From M3007 sp033764075 (lineage in GTDB: Bacteria; Bacteroidota; Bacteroidia; Chitinophagales; Saprospiraceae), in assembly GCA_033764075.1 (NCBI GenBank), contig JANRJH010000035.1, forward strand, positions 30,392 through 94,391: a stretch of 64,000 nt of DNA, given 5' to 3'. Below are positions 43,404 through 51,327 of this stretch, one piece after another. Positions within the stretch are counted from its first letter, which is position 1. Each line of letters begins with the position of its first letter. The translations under genes and the position numbers were made by a program. Under the pieces are notes generated by a model. That model worked only from the letters and a program-made list of their open reading frames with translations, was not told the DNA's origin and did not search any database.

Positions 43404-45149
43404 TCAGGCTGGTGTGGGAGCGGTTGTCGCGGGCACCTCCACCTGCTTGTCCAACTCGCGGTAGCGCGATTCCAGTTCGGTGTATTCCACCTCGAAATGG
43501 TCGATCTGTTTGTGTTCATTGGCGAGCAGGGCGTCCAGTTCCAGGAAGTTGTCGTCAATGCGGCGCCGGATGGTGTGGATGTACGACTTGAGTTTTTCGT
43601 GCAGGGTCTCCTCCATCTTTCGCCTTCCTTCGCCGATCTCTGCGTAGTATCCGTTGGTAATCTTGCGGCGTTGTACACCGGCAGAGATGCCGGCGAAGAG
43701 CAGACCGATTCCGGTGAGCACACCGCCGGTGATGTCCAGCGCCGCCATATTGGTCACAGCAGCGAGGATGATGCCCACCACCGCCAGGCCACTGCTGGCG
43801 GCGATATTGGGCGACACCCGGGCATTTTCCGGGAAAAGGCGGGTGTCGGTAAAACTGTCGGAACGGGTCATGAAACGGGCAAAGGCCTCCTGCAATTCCT
43901 TGAGCACGGATGCACGCTTGTCCGATATGTCCTCGAAGATGTAGGAATCACTGCGCACCAGGGTGTTGGAGCTTTTGATCTTCAGGTCAATCATTTTGGC
44001 CATCTGCTGGATGCTGTCTGCCAGATCAACCACCCCTTCGTTTAACTTGGTTTTAATCTCGGCATTCAGGTTTAGCTCGAGCTTTTGGGTCAGTTCGTTC
44101 AGCCAGTCGGTGATCGACGCCTGTTTGCTGAAAATGCCCATGAACGAGCGTCGCAACATGGAAGGGAACGACAGGCCGGTGGACAACTCCTTGCCGATGT
44201 TGGTCGTGATGCGGTCGTACCCGTTGAGCAGGTTTTCGATGAGGATATTGGACTGGTGTTGCGACTTGGCCTCCTGGTTGTCGAGGGTCTGCTTGATGTC
44301 GTCCCGAAACAGGACGTCGGTGCGATACTGCTCGGCACGGGTGTCCAGATCCTGGCGGATACGGCTCAGGATGTTGCTGCAGGTGTCCAGGTTGTTTTGC
44401 AATTTCAGCGCGGCGCCCCGGCCGCCGGTAACGTGGGTGCGTATGTAGTCGCGCATGCCGGAGAACCCGCTTGCGTCGTAGCGGCCCTCAAGCTCTGCCT
44501 TGGCGCTCACCGAAAAAATCAGCGGCTGTGCGACCCCTTTTTTATGCGCAAAATCGAAGAGCCCCTTTTCATTTACGGCCAGGTCTTCGGGCGAAAGCAG
44601 GTCTTTTTGCTGCAGGACGAAGACGATCTTCTTGTGCCAGTCTTGGTGGATGAAGTCGAAAAAATCCCAGGCAGACTGCCGGTACGGGTTTTTGGCCTCA
44701 AAAACAAAAATAACCAGGTCGCTCGCTGGAATAAACCGCTCGGTGATTTCCTGGTGTTTTTCGACAATAGAGTTGGTGCCGGGGGTGTCGACAACAGCGA
44801 TGTCTTTCAGGATCTCTACCGGCAGATGCACCTTTTTGAGATAGGGATTGACGACGATGGTCTGTTCCGGATCACCGTACAGGATCTGTTGGATGGTGTC
44901 GGTCATGGGTTGCGGCGCCACCGGACAAATTTCCCTTCCGGCGTCAAGCAGGGCATTAACAAAGCTGCTTTTGCCGGCTTTTACCTCGCCGACGATGACG
45001 AACATGTACGGCTCGGTCATTCGGATGCGCAGGTCGCTGACGGTATTCGTGAGTTCCTGGTGACCGATCTCCTGTGTAAGCTGGTGTAAGTCCTTGATCA
45101 GGTCTTCCACCTGTACGCGGAGGGCTTGCGTGCGCTGGTTCAGCATCAT
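43404..45149 (-). CDS. Dynamin-like GTPase (bacterial dynamin-like protein)
   Basis: About 581 residues from ATG 45149 (ATG 45146 also fits); the longer frame would run into the upstream gene. The GTPase motifs are G1 GEVKAGKSSF at 54-63, G2 threonine in PMTDTI, G3 DTPGTNS near 121 and a G4-like QQKD. Long helical bundles follow, and a hydrophobic hairpin near residues 470-515 (GLAVVGIILAAVTNMAALDITGGVLTGIG as consecutive short hydrophobic stretches) can insert in membranes as the paddle of BDLPs does. The C-terminus returns to coiled coil (NFLELDALLANEHKQID). Such proteins remodel or protect membranes; some act in phage defence. It lies 26 bases behind the wbqC-like gene. Confidence 0.85.
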   Translation of the reverse strand: MMLNQRTQALRVQVEDLIKDLHQLTQEIGHQELTNTVSDLRIRMTEPYMFVIVGEVKAGKSSFVNALLDAGREICPVAPQPMTDTIQQILYGDPEQTIVVNPYLKKVHLPVEILKDIAVVDTPGTNSIVEKHQEITERFIPASDLVIFVFEAKNPYRQSAWDFFDFIHQDWHKKIVFVLQQKDLLSPEDLAVNEKGLFDFAHKKGVAQPLIFSVSAKAELEGRYDASGFSGMRDYIRTHVTGGRGAALKLQNNLDTCSNILSRIRQDLDTRAEQYRTDVLFRDDIKQTLDNQEAKSQHQSNILIENLLNGYDRITTNIGKELSTGLSFPSMLRRSFMGIFSKQASITDWLNELTQKLELNLNAEIKTKLNEGVVDLADSIQQMAKMIDLKIKSSNTLVRSDSYIFEDISDKRASVLKELQEAFARFMTRSDSFTDTRLFPENARVSPNIAASSGLAVVGIILAAVTNMAALDITGGVLTGIGLLFAGISAGVQRRKITNGYYAEIGEGRRKMEETLHEKLKSYIHTIRRRIDDNFLELDALLANEHKQIDHFEVEYTELESRYRELDKQVEVPATTAPTPA

Positions 45150-45175
45150 GGTGTTTTCGATTATTTGGAACAAAC

Positions 45176-45823
45176 TTACGGTACAACAACCGTATTTGCG
45201 ATGACTTCTGTCGCATATTTCCCGGCGCACAGCAGGGTATCCAGCGAAGAGAGGCCGGGCAAAAACCCGTGGCGGTCTTCAAATACCTGTCCGTAACGGG
45301 GCGCCTGGAACGATATGCGGCCCGGAACCACTGCCTGCCGGGCGTCGAAAAAGCCCGTTGGCGCCGGATTTTCGTACTGCTCAGTGAGATGAACGATTTT
45401 TTGGACACCAAGTTTGGCAAACAGCCACGTCAGGCATGCATGGTTCAGGTCGAAAAGAAAAGTGTATTTTTTCTGAAAAAAAACACTGAGTTCCGGTGCA
45501 TAGTGGTCGAAAAAAGGCGCACTTCCGTACGCCGTTCGGATGCTGCGCCAGTGCAGGCGCTGCCAGGGTTCGGTGTAGGCGATGCGCACGTCGCGAATAG
45601 GTGTTTGCTGGTGCTTGCCTTTCGCCAAAGGCACGCTAAGCTGTTGTACGCCGTTGGGCCCGGCGATCAGGCACCGGTTTCGGAACGACCCTTTCTGGTG
45701 GTGCTCGCAGGCTTCCAGATACAGCTCCCGGTCGTCGGATGCCAAATGCATCCAGGGGACCGAAGGCCAGTAAGCGGTGGTCAGTAAAACCCGGGAGGGT
45801 GGGGTAGCGCTGTGGTGCATCAT
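45176..45823 (-). CDS. WbqC-like family protein
   Basis: About 215 residues. The family opening VLLTTAYWPSVPWMHLAS, then HHQKGSFRNRCLIAGPNGVQQLSVPL and RDVRIAYTEPWQRLHWRSIRTAYGSAPFFDHYAPEL, identify the WbqC family, found beside polysaccharide genes and in Bacteroidota cores; the biochemical role is unproven. The open frame extends to 45838, but that start lies inside the terminator of the upstream operon. ATG 45823 or 45820, directly after the T-run, is preferred. It precedes the dynamin gene by 26 bases. Confidence 0.82.
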   Translation of the reverse strand: MMHHSATPPSRVLLTTAYWPSVPWMHLASDDRELYLEACEHHQKGSFRNRCLIAGPNGVQQLSVPLAKGKHQQTPIRDVRIAYTEPWQRLHWRSIRTAYGSAPFFDHYAPELSVFFQKKYTFLFDLNHACLTWLFAKLGVQKIVHLTEQYENPAPTGFFDARQAVVPGRISFQAPRYGQVFEDRHGFLPGLSSLDTLLCAGKYATEVIANTVVVP

Positions 45824-45866
45824 AAAAAAAGGCTGCATGACAAGGAGGTCCTTTTCATACAGCCTT
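45824..45866 (-). terminator. Strong terminator abutting the wbqC start codon
   Basis: On the minus strand AAGGCTGTATGA pairs (one mismatch) with TCATGCAGCCTT, with further AAGGA/TCCTT pairing in the loop, and is followed by seven T. The next bases are the ATGATG start of the WbqC gene. Confidence 0.8.
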
Positions 45867-45886
45867 CAGGAAAAAATAACCTGTGA

Positions 45887-46309
45887 TTACTTCATTTTAC
45901 CGGCTTTCTTGATTTCGCCGAGTGCGCCGTTGAAATCGTCGATGCCAGATTTGATCTCCTCCGGGCTCAGTTTGCCTTTGGCTTTCCAGCTGTCCATGAA
46001 CTTGGTGATGTTCTCAGTGCCCAACTTGCCGAACAGATCGCTGATGCCGGGGATCTTGCTGCCGGCGAGCATGCCTTGCGCATCGGACACCATGCCCAGA
46101 AGCTTGGTGGCTTCCTGCAGGTATTCCGGCTTGAACAAGTTCTTGGCCTGGTTGAACAGCTTGGGAACGTCGGTGCCGAGTTTGCCCACGATGTTCACTA
46201 CGTCTGTCGGCAGTTTCGGGCCGCAAGACTGGAAGCTCAGGCTGGCGCCGAGCAGCATCACAACGAGCATGATGCGGGAGATGAAATTGGTGTTTACGCT
46301 TTGGATCAT
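45887..46309 (-). CDS. Small predicted lipoprotein, function unknown
   Basis: 140 residues. The N-terminus is a signal sequence with a lipobox-like end (LLGASLSFQSC, Cys near residue 29), so the protein is probably lipid-anchored. The rest is Lys-rich and helical (LFNQAKNLFKPEYLQEATKLLG, KFMDSWKAKGKLSPEEIKSGIDDFNGALGEIKKAGK). No family is recognised. It is the last gene of a three-gene minus-strand unit and is followed by a strong terminator. Confidence 0.75.
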   Translation of the reverse strand: MIQSVNTNFISRIMLVVMLLGASLSFQSCGPKLPTDVVNIVGKLGTDVPKLFNQAKNLFKPEYLQEATKLLGMVSDAQGMLAGSKIPGISDLFGKLGTENITKFMDSWKAKGKLSPEEIKSGIDDFNGALGEIKKAGKMK

Positions 46310-46338
46310 GTTTGAAAAATTGAAATGTTAAATTGTTT

Positions 46339-46671
46339 TCAAATGACAGCCAGCATCGCCGCAATGGCGATGTTGAGTATTTTTTTGGTGATTTCCTCAA
46401 ATTTGGACTTGGAAACGGAAATCTCGCTCAGCAGTTCGATTTTCAATTGCCCGTACCGGGCTTTTATCAGGGCTTCGTAATCGTCTTTGTTTATTTGCCC
46501 TTCCGAGAGCAGCAGGGTGTATCGTTTGGCGTCTTCCGCCATTTGCTGCTGCAGTTTGGTTACCTGTTTCTCGTAATAGGCGCGGCGGACCTTGATGTAA
46601 TCGGACACAATGTCTTTGATCTGTCCGTTCACGCTGTTCCAGGCATCCAGTATTTTGGTTTCTTTACTCAT
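46339..46671 (-). CDS. Small helical protein with C-terminal hydrophobic tail
   Basis: 110 residues from ATG 46671 (a TTG nine bases upstream is the only longer start). Nearly all is amphipathic helix (VRRAYYEKQVTKLQQQMAEDAKRYTLLLSEGQINKDDYEALIKARYGQLKIELL). It ends in a short hydrophobic stretch, ILNIAIAAMLAVI, which could be a tail anchor. No family is recognised. It lies 24 bases behind one lipoprotein gene and 29 bases before the other, suggesting the three products form one complex. Confidence 0.7.
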   Translation of the reverse strand: MSKETKILDAWNSVNGQIKDIVSDYIKVRRAYYEKQVTKLQQQMAEDAKRYTLLLSEGQINKDDYEALIKARYGQLKIELLSEISVSKSKFEEITKKILNIAIAAMLAVI

Positions 46672-46695
46672 GTGTGGCAATCTTTTTGGAAAGGA

Positions 46696-47118
46696 TTATT
46701 TTTTTGGCTTTTCTTCCTCGGCGCGGAGGATGGCATTAAAGCTACTCTCCGTAATCTGTACCGATTGAGTGATGAAGACAGGATTCAGGGTGGCGTCGCG
46801 CTGCCATTTGGCAAAAAAAGGACCTACCACTTCATTGTTCAGGGCTTCCCAGGATTTGGCTACCTCGACATTTTTCGGACTGGAAGCTGCCTGGTCCTGC
46901 GTTTTTTTTAGGTCGGTCAGCAGCACGTCTATGGCGGCACTGTGCTGTGTGTACGCCTCCGTTCCCCTGTTCATGAGCTCCGTAGTCCTGTTTCGAAGGT
47001 TTTTGGTGTTTTCAACAGCGGACGGATCGTAGGGGTTCGAAATACAGGCAGATAGGAACAGGCCCGCAAAAAGAAATATCCGCCAAAACGATAGGAATGG
47101 TGACGACTTCATCGGCAT
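46696..47118 (-). CDS. Small predicted lipoprotein, function unknown
   Basis: 140 residues (138 if ATG 47112 is used). The signal peptide ends in the lipobox LFLSAC with Cys at about 25, followed by ISNPYDPSAVENTKNLRNRT, so it is probably an outer-membrane lipoprotein. The remainder is helical with alternating charge (TDLKKTQDQAASSPKNVEVAKSWEALN in short segments). No family is recognised. It is the first gene of the unit, with TACATTTA on the minus strand at 47147-47154 as a likely promoter; hemF is divergent. Confidence 0.75.
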   Translation of the reverse strand: MPMKSSPFLSFWRIFLFAGLFLSACISNPYDPSAVENTKNLRNRTTELMNRGTEAYTQHSAAIDVLLTDLKKTQDQAASSPKNVEVAKSWEALNNEVVGPFFAKWQRDATLNPVFITQSVQITESSFNAILRAEEEKPKK

Positions 47119-47146
47119 GTGTCCTAAGAATTTAATGATTACGGCG

Positions 47147-47154
47147 TAAATGTA
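47147..47154 (-). promoter_or_regulatory. -7-like element TACATTTA for the small-lipoprotein unit
   Basis: The minus-strand TACATTTA differs from TAnnTTTG at the last base and lies about 29 bases upstream of ATG 47118. Confidence 0.4.
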
Positions 47155-47226
47155 TAGACTTTATCGTTCCCATCCGCCGGCATTTGCTTTTTTTTTCTCG
47201 CCGGGGGCTGCGGTATCGCGGTGATT

Positions 47227-48141
47227 ATGTCGACATTTGTGGGCATGATGACTGCTGAGTACATAGCCGCCCGTTTTCAATTGTTGCAGGACGACATTTG
47301 CGCCCGGCTTGAATTGCTGGACGATGGGGGGCGGTTTCGGGAGGATCACTGGCGCAGACCGGAAGGCGGCGGAGGGCGAAGTCGTGTATTGGAAGGGCGC
47401 CTGATTGAAAAGGGCGGCGTGAACTTCTCCGCTGTGCACGGCCCCCTGCCACAAGCCATCGCCCGAAGCATGGGCCTCGAACAAACCCATTTTTTTGCGA
47501 CCGGCGTCTCCATCGTCTTGCACCCGCACAGCCCGATGGCCCCCATCATACACATGAACGTGCGTTTTTTTGAAACAGACAGCGGCCGTTGGTGGTTTGG
47601 AGGGGGCATTGATCTTACGCCGCACTATGTGGTGGATGCCGACGCGCAGTGGTTTCACCAGCAACTCAAAAGCACCTGCGATACATTTGATCCAACCTTT
47701 TACAGCGCGTTCAAACAACAGGCCGACGACTATTTTTTTATCCGCCACCGTAACGAGACCCGCGGCGTGGGCGGTATTTTTTACGATTATCTGGACGAAA
47801 AAAGCGGGAAAAGCCGCGAAACGCTGTTCGATTTTTCCATGGCGGTGGGTAGCGCCTTCGCGCCTGTGTACGAGGAGTTGATGCACCGCGCCCAAAACCG
47901 GCCCTGGGACGAACCCCAAAAGCAGTGGCAGTTGCTGCGCAGGGGCCGTTATGTGGAGTTTAACCTGGTGTGGGACAGAGGCACCAAATTCGGCCTGGAA
48001 ACCAATGGAAGAACAGAGTCCATCCTGATGAGCATGCCCCCCCTGGCTGCCTGGGCCTACGACCACCAGCCGACAGCAGGCACCCCGGAAGCCGATACCC
48101 TCCTGCGATTGAAAAAAGGCATCGATTGGCTGACCCTTTAA
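47227..48141 (+). CDS. hemF: Oxygen-dependent coproporphyrinogen III oxidase
   Basis: About 304 residues; ATG 47245 or a GTG at 47221 are alternative starts. It oxidises coproporphyrinogen III to protoporphyrinogen IX with O2 in haem synthesis. Family signatures are VNFSAVHGPLP, HMNVRFFETDSGRWWFGGGIDLTPHY, GVGGIFYDYLDEKSG and RGRYVEFNLVWDRGTKFGLETNGRTESILMSMPP (in shorter motifs). This implies at least microaerobic life. The next gene starts 33 bases downstream. Confidence 0.95.
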   Translation: MSTFVGMMTAEYIAARFQLLQDDICARLELLDDGGRFREDHWRRPEGGGGRSRVLEGRLIEKGGVNFSAVHGPLPQAIARSMGLEQTHFFATGVSIVLHPHSPMAPIIHMNVRFFETDSGRWWFGGGIDLTPHYVVDADAQWFHQQLKSTCDTFDPTFYSAFKQQADDYFFIRHRNETRGVGGIFYDYLDEKSGKSRETLFDFSMAVGSAFAPVYEELMHRAQNRPWDEPQKQWQLLRRGRYVEFNLVWDRGTKFGLETNGRTESILMSMPPLAAWAYDHQPTAGTPEADTLLRLKKGIDWLTL

Positions 48142-48173
48142 ACAATGCCCCTCCTAAAAAATAGTTTTTGGTG

Positions 48174-48464
48174 ATGAAAAAGAAAGCGGATCAGACGCTA
48201 AAGGATGTTATGAAGGACATGTTTAAAGAGTTCAAACTCGAGAACAAGCTTCAGGAAACCCAAATAAAGTCCGTCTGGCAAGCGTTAATGGGCCCGGGCG
48301 TGGACACCTACACCAGCGCCATCCGGCTGAAAGACGGCGTGCTGACCCTCACCATCGTGTCCGCGCCACTGAAACAGGAACTGACCTTTGATAAGGAACG
48401 TATTCGCCTGGCCCTGAATGAAGCGTTGGGCGGCGAGGTGGTGAACACCATTGTGATTCGTTGA
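48174..48464 (+). CDS. DUF721 protein, DciA-like
   Basis: 96 residues from ATG 48174 (TTG and GTG codons just before it are less likely). It has the DUF721 pattern: an N-terminal helix (LKDVMKDMFKEFKLENKLQE), then VWQALMGPGVDTYTSAIRLKDGVLTLTIVSAPLKQELTFDKERI as consecutive core strands and helix, ending in the family's hydrophobic NTIVIR. DUF721 proteins related to DciA load or assist the replicative helicase; the short Bacteroidota form is less studied. It sits between hemF and the OmpA lipoprotein on the same strand. Confidence 0.8.
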   Translation: MKKKADQTLKDVMKDMFKEFKLENKLQETQIKSVWQALMGPGVDTYTSAIRLKDGVLTLTIVSAPLKQELTFDKERIRLALNEALGGEVVNTIVIR

Positions 48465-48481
48465 TCCGAAAAAATGATTAA

Positions 48482-49360
48482 ATGCCCAAAAATATCTTTT
48501 TAAGCGCCTTCGTACTCCTCTTTTCCGCACTTTCCGGCTGCGTGTCTTCCCAAAAATATTCCGTGGAAGCAAGTGCCCGCCTGGAATGCCAGGGCCGGGA
48601 GGCGGTGCTGACAGAGGAGTTGGCCGCACAACGGCAAGAACGCGAACGACTGACCACCCAGCTGGCCGACCTGAGCCGCAAGGTGGGTACCCTCGAAAAA
48701 ACGGTGTCCGACCAGGAATCCGAACTGGCCTCCAAGCACCGTCAGTTGGGTGAGTCATCTGAAAAAATGAATACAGATATCGCCCGGCTGCAAAGTGAAT
48801 TGGGCGACCGGAATACCCGGTTGGCCAGGATGAATACCGCCCTGCAGCTGATCACCGAAGCCCAGCAGGAGCGAAATAGAATTTTGAATCAATTGTTTGA
48901 AGATTTGAAAAAACGGTATTCCGGCAAAACGGGTAACGATATCTCCATCATTGTGGATCAGGATCACCTGGTGCTGACATTTTCCGACAAAAGCCTTTTC
49001 GGGACAAACGGAACGGATGTTACGGCTGCCGGCAAGGAGAATCTGCGCCCGCTGGCCGCGCTTCTGACGGAAAAACCGGAGTTGGATGCGGAGGTGCTCA
49101 CTTACACCGACAACCAGCTTCCTAAAAACAAACAGTTAAAGGATACGTGGGACTGGAGTCTCTACCGGGCCACGAACCTTGTGCGGGTATTGATCAGCGA
49201 CCTTCGCGTGAACGGGAACCAGCTAACCCCGGCGGGCAGGGGTGAGTTTTACCCGGTTGCCGGCAATAATACACCGGAGGGTCGGACCCGGAACCGGCGA
49301 ACAGAAATCAGGGTTTTCGTCCCGTTGCCGGAGTTGCCAGCCTTCATCCAAAAGCCGTAG
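48482..49360 (+). CDS. OmpA-family lipoprotein with coiled coil
   Basis: 292 residues. The signal ends in a lipobox (LLFSALSGC, Cys20). A long coiled coil follows at about 30-125 (EELAAQRQERERLTTQLADLSRKVGTLEKTV as heptads). The C-terminal OmpA-like domain (about 155-285) has LVLTFSDKSLFGTNGTDVTAAGKENL, AEVLTYTDNQ, YRATNLVRVLISDLRVNGNQLTPAGRG and NRRTEIRVFVP. It is predicted to link the outer membrane to peptidoglycan. It is followed by a strong bidirectional terminator. Confidence 0.87.
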   Translation: MPKNIFLSAFVLLFSALSGCVSSQKYSVEASARLECQGREAVLTEELAAQRQERERLTTQLADLSRKVGTLEKTVSDQESELASKHRQLGESSEKMNTDIARLQSELGDRNTRLARMNTALQLITEAQQERNRILNQLFEDLKKRYSGKTGNDISIIVDQDHLVLTFSDKSLFGTNGTDVTAAGKENLRPLAALLTEKPELDAEVLTYTDNQLPKNKQLKDTWDWSLYRATNLVRVLISDLRVNGNQLTPAGRGEFYPVAGNNTPEGRTRNRRTEIRVFVPLPELPAFIQKP

Positions 49361-49365
49361 GATAA

Positions 49366-49436
49366 AAAAAGAGCCTGTACCGATGGCATTCCGGAATGAG
49401 CCGGAATACGCAATCGGAACAAGCTCTTTAGTTTGA
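49366..49436. terminator. Long bidirectional terminator hairpin
   Basis: AAAGAGC ... CCGAT ... CATTCCGG pairs with CCGGAAT ... ATCGG ... GCTCTTT over about 60 bases with small bulges, with A-rich and T-rich flanks. It separates the OmpA gene from the convergent acidic-protein gene. Confidence 0.8.
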
Positions 49437-49473
49437 ACGCGCTCAATCAGGATGAAGTCATCCGGCAGGATGC

Positions 49474-49740
49474 CTACTCATCTTCATCTTCCTCGCCCTC
49501 TTCGAGATCGTCGTCATCCATGTCGGCGTCATCTTCGGGATCCTCGTCGTCGAAGTCGTCGTCGTCGAAGTCGTCGTCGTCGAAGTCGTCGTCGAAGTCA
49601 TCATCGTCGTCGTCTACGTCATCGTCTGTTTCGTCGTCGTCGTCGTCACCCAGCAGGTACACCGGAATGTCCAGTTCGTTATCGGCAATCAATACACCCG
49701 ATTCGGACTGGAGCGGCTGAAAAAGGTTGTTGGTTGTCAT
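49474..49740 (-). CDS. Extremely Asp-rich small protein downstream of the export operon
   Basis: 88 residues. Residues 1-30 are ordinary (MTTNNLFQPLQSESGVLIAD, then NELDIPVYLLG). From 31 to the end 46 of 58 residues are Asp or Glu, mostly runs of Asp broken by single Phe (DDDDFDDDDF). The DNA is a GAC/GAT-type trinucleotide tract that may vary in length. It lies 118 bases behind the TolC gene on the same strand and may be on that transcript. It could be a secreted or surface calcium-binding polyanion or a modified peptide precursor, but no family is recognised. The Ser-rich plus-strand frame over the same bases is a shadow. Confidence 0.7.
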   Translation of the reverse strand: MTTNNLFQPLQSESGVLIADNELDIPVYLLGDDDDDETDDDVDDDDDDFDDDFDDDDFDDDDFDDEDPEDDADMDDDDLEEGEEDEDE

Positions 49741-49857
49741 GACTAAATTTGTTGTTTTAGGTAAGGTATGTCTTGGTTAACGGGGGTAAAAGTACAGGAA
49801 AAACCAATTAGGCTGACTTTTCCTTCTTTTTTTAATAATTAAATGATATTTAGTTGT

Positions 49858-51318
49858 TTAATAATCTTTTATGACTCCGGCAATCCACAAAAGGCCGGCT
49901 TCGGCCTTTCGGTATTCGCTTTGCAACTTGAGCAGTTTAATACGGGCATCCAGCCACCGTTGTTCGCGGGCATTTACGAGGAAAACACTGCTTTCACCGA
50001 ACCGGAATTTTTCATTTTCACCGTCGAGCAATGCCCGGTAGTTATCGGTCATCTGCCGGTACAGATCGATCTGCCGGCGCAGGTTTTCGCATTCATTGGC
50101 GTAACTGCGCAGTTTATTTTCGAGGTCCGTGCGTTTTTGCTGTTGTTCGTAACTGGTTTGCGCCAGTTTGATGGCGGTCACCTGGAAGTCGCCCCTTGCT
50201 TTCCGGTTGGGGATGGGGTAGGCGAAGTTTATCCCCCATTTGATGTCGTTGACCAACACTGCTGCACCCTCTACGGTGTTGGTAGGAAAAAACTCCCATC
50301 CGTTGCCGAGTAAATTGTAATGAACATCGAGTACCGGCTTTCTTTTTTCCTGTTTCAGGCGTTGTTCGACCTCCAGATCTTCGAGTTTAGCCTGGTATTG
50401 GCGTAGCAGCGGGTGTGCCGGCAAGGCGCGGGTCAGGGAATCGAAGGGTGGCAGGGTAGGGGCCTGGGCATCCGGCAGGAGCGGTGGGCGTTCTATTTCC
50501 GCTGGCGCCAGCGGCTGTCCGTTCTCGTTCCATAAAAAGGTATTCAGGGCGAGGAGCGCATTTTGCCGGTCGACCAAGGCGAAGTTAAGATCCATTTGCC
50601 TGTTTTGCACCTGGATGAACGCTTCGAGGGTGTCGATGGCCGGGTTGTCGCCCTGGAGGTAACTTTCCCTGATGCCGATGAAGCGCACCTCTGCCTGTTG
50701 TAGGGCATTTTCAAACACGTCCACCTGGGTGTTGGCCAGCACCCATTCCCAGTACACTTTGGCGCCCTGGAACAGGAGTTCATTGAGCAAGGCATCGCGT
50801 TCGGCTGCGCCAAACCGGAGGCCAATGTTGGCCTGTCGGAGGTCGGCCCTGCGTTCGTCGATGAACAACCCCTGCCCGAGGGTCCAGCTGAGCCCCAGGG
50901 CTGCCTGTCCCACCTGCGGCAGGTTGCTTTCCGGGTTCAGATACACGCCGGAGGCCCAGTTGTAAGCGCCTTTTACTTCAAGGCCCATCCAGGAGGGCCA
51001 CTTGACGCCGGCTTCGGCGTACCGGAAATATTGACTGTTCTGGAAGGATTTTTCAGAGAAATCGGAAAAAACCTTGGGGTCGAAGCCGCCCTTGGAACGC
51101 AAAAGCGAAGCCTCGGCCCGGGCCAGCGACAGATCTGCCTGGCGGGCCAGCGGGTGGGTCTGGAGCACATAGGTTCGGAAGTTGAACCACTGCATCAGCG
51201 AGTCCTGGGATTGGGCGCATGTTGGTGTCAACAACAACAAAAGGCCGGCCGACGTCAGCAGGAGCAGGGTGGAGGCCCACTGTATCCAGGGCGTCCTGAT
51301 TCCTTCAGGGGTCTTCAT
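49858..51318 (-). CDS. TolC-family outer-membrane efflux protein
   Basis: 486 residues. A signal/membrane start (STLLLLTSAGLLLLLTPTCAQ) is followed by paired helical repeats typical of the TolC trimer (LARAEASLLRSKGGFDPKVFSDFSEKSF; then KLAQTSYEQQQKRTDLENKLRSYANECE in the second half). It is the outer-membrane channel of a tripartite exporter. The gene begins 9 bases after the HlyD-family gene, so ABC, HlyD and TolC form one operon. It is of the long Bacteroidota type. Confidence 0.88.
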   Translation of the reverse strand: MKTPEGIRTPWIQWASTLLLLTSAGLLLLLTPTCAQSQDSLMQWFNFRTYVLQTHPLARQADLSLARAEASLLRSKGGFDPKVFSDFSEKSFQNSQYFRYAEAGVKWPSWMGLEVKGAYNWASGVYLNPESNLPQVGQAALGLSWTLGQGLFIDERRADLRQANIGLRFGAAERDALLNELLFQGAKVYWEWVLANTQVDVFENALQQAEVRFIGIRESYLQGDNPAIDTLEAFIQVQNRQMDLNFALVDRQNALLALNTFLWNENGQPLAPAEIERPPLLPDAQAPTLPPFDSLTRALPAHPLLRQYQAKLEDLEVEQRLKQEKRKPVLDVHYNLLGNGWEFFPTNTVEGAAVLVNDIKWGINFAYPIPNRKARGDFQVTAIKLAQTSYEQQQKRTDLENKLRSYANECENLRRQIDLYRQMTDNYRALLDGENEKFRFGESSVFLVNAREQRWLDARIKLLKLQSEYRKAEAGLLWIAGVIKDY

Positions 51319-51327
51319 ACGCGAGGA

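Noticed and set aside
43307..43723. Frame ending with CRSCHT, resembling a haem c motif
   Set aside because: A single CxxCH by chance in a frame overlapping the dynamin C-terminus, with no signal peptide or cytochrome fold.
49433..49720. Ser-rich plus-strand frame
   Set aside because: It is the complement of the Asp-rich gene: the GAC/GAT tract read backwards gives TCG/TCA serine codons.
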